A stretch of 5,869 nt of DNA, taken from an uncultured Thermomicrobiales bacterium (GTDB lineage Bacteria > Chloroflexota > Chloroflexia > Thermomicrobiales > UBA6265). Positions 5,602-5,869 of the stretch are shown here, piece after piece (positions within the stretch are counted from its first letter, which is position 1; each line of letters begins with the position of its first letter). The stretch spans positions 1 to 5,869 of the forward strand of contig CADCWJ010000596.1 of NCBI GenBank assembly GCA_902806365.1, given 5' to 3'. The notes beneath the pieces were generated by a model. That model saw only the letters and a list, made by a program, of their open reading frames with translations. It was not told where the DNA came from and did not search any database. The position numbers and the translations under genes were made by a program.

Positions 5602-5869
5602 GCGCAGTTCATCTTCCGCCGCGTCCTCTACATGATCCCGACCCTGTTCGCGATCTCGATCGTCTCGTTCATCATCATCCAGCTTCCGCCCGGGGACTTC
5701 CTGACGACCCTCGTGGCGCAGCTCAGCTCTCAGGGTGAATCCGTCAATCAGGAAGCGCTCGACGGGCTCCGCCGCCAGTACGGGCTGGGCGAGCCGGTTT
5801 GGGTCCAGTACATGATCTGGATGCGCAATATTTTGCTCCACGGCGACTTCGGCGACTCGTTTGAATTCA
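5599..5869 (+). CDS. ABC transporter permease, DppB type (BPD_transp_1 family), 3'-truncated by the window edge
   Basis: Ninety codons are visible before the right edge. The N-terminus is typical of the first permease of dipeptide/oligopeptide/oligosaccharide importers: two arginines (R7-R8), then a transmembrane helix at about 9-29 with the common M-I-P-T-L pattern, then P30-P31-G32-D33-F34. A periplasmic-side segment follows with L57-R-R-Q-Y-G-L63-x-E-P-V and the G-D-F-G-D-S-F ending at residue 88, both familiar DppB-family motifs. The remaining helices and the EAA loop that contacts the ATPase lie outside the window. It starts 2 nt after the lyase stop, so it belongs to the same operon and should pair with the family 5 receptor at 1431-3467. 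A DppC-type permease and ATPase genes would be expected next, though this is not visible. The sequence up to the last base agrees with the family, so the edge is a cut and not a broken gene. Confidence 0.9.
   Translation, partial: MAQFIFRRVLYMIPTLFAISIVSFIIIQLPPGDFLTTLVAQLSSQGESVNQEALDGLRRQYGLGEPVWVQYMIWMRNILLHGDFGDSFEF

Noticed and set aside
5863..5868. EcoRI site GAATTC at the right edge as a sign of a cloning junction
   Set aside because: The bases fit the reading frame and the expected DppB-family sequence after G-D-F-G-D-S-F, so it is most likely natural.

Overview
The window reads as part of a GC-rich bacterial chromosome with a carbohydrate uptake and breakdown locus, all on the + strand. 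Four genes are seen: the 3' part of a DUF2264-family protein (1-1116), a Tat-exported family 5 ABC solute-binding protein (1431-3467), a heparinase II/III-family lyase-like protein (3605-5596) and the 5' part of a DppB-type ABC permease (5599 to the window end). The high GC, the twin-arginine signal on the binding protein and the style of the transporter suggest a Thermomicrobia/Sphaerobacter-like Chloroflexota. An alphaproteobacterium or actinobacterium cannot be excluded, and no rRNA or marker gene is present to settle it.

Layout. The DUF2264 gene enters from the left edge and ends at 1116 in a GC-rich segment that can fold into two hairpins. A 314-nt non-coding stretch (1117-1430) follows. 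It holds the most AT-rich DNA of the window, a plausible sigma70-type promoter (1135-1163), a repeated short palindrome, two hairpins, and a third hairpin that pairs the Shine-Dalgarno with the bases next to the first possible start codon of the binding protein. The binding-protein gene is followed, 5 nt after its stop, by a long 17-bp stem-loop. The lyase gene then starts with a weak ribosome site. The permease starts 2 nt after the lyase stop, with its Shine-Dalgarno inside the lyase gene.

How the parts may work together (inference). The exported binding protein captures an oligosaccharide (the family also binds peptides), the DppB-type permease with partners beyond the right edge imports it, and the lyase, which has no export signal, cleaves it in the cytoplasm. 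The DUF2264 protein, also linked to glycan-degradation loci, may process the products. The lyase family suggests a uronic-acid-containing ligand, but the sequence does not identify it. The stem-loop after the binding-protein gene would favour more binding protein than downstream products. No mobile element, CRISPR array, tRNA or rRNA was seen.
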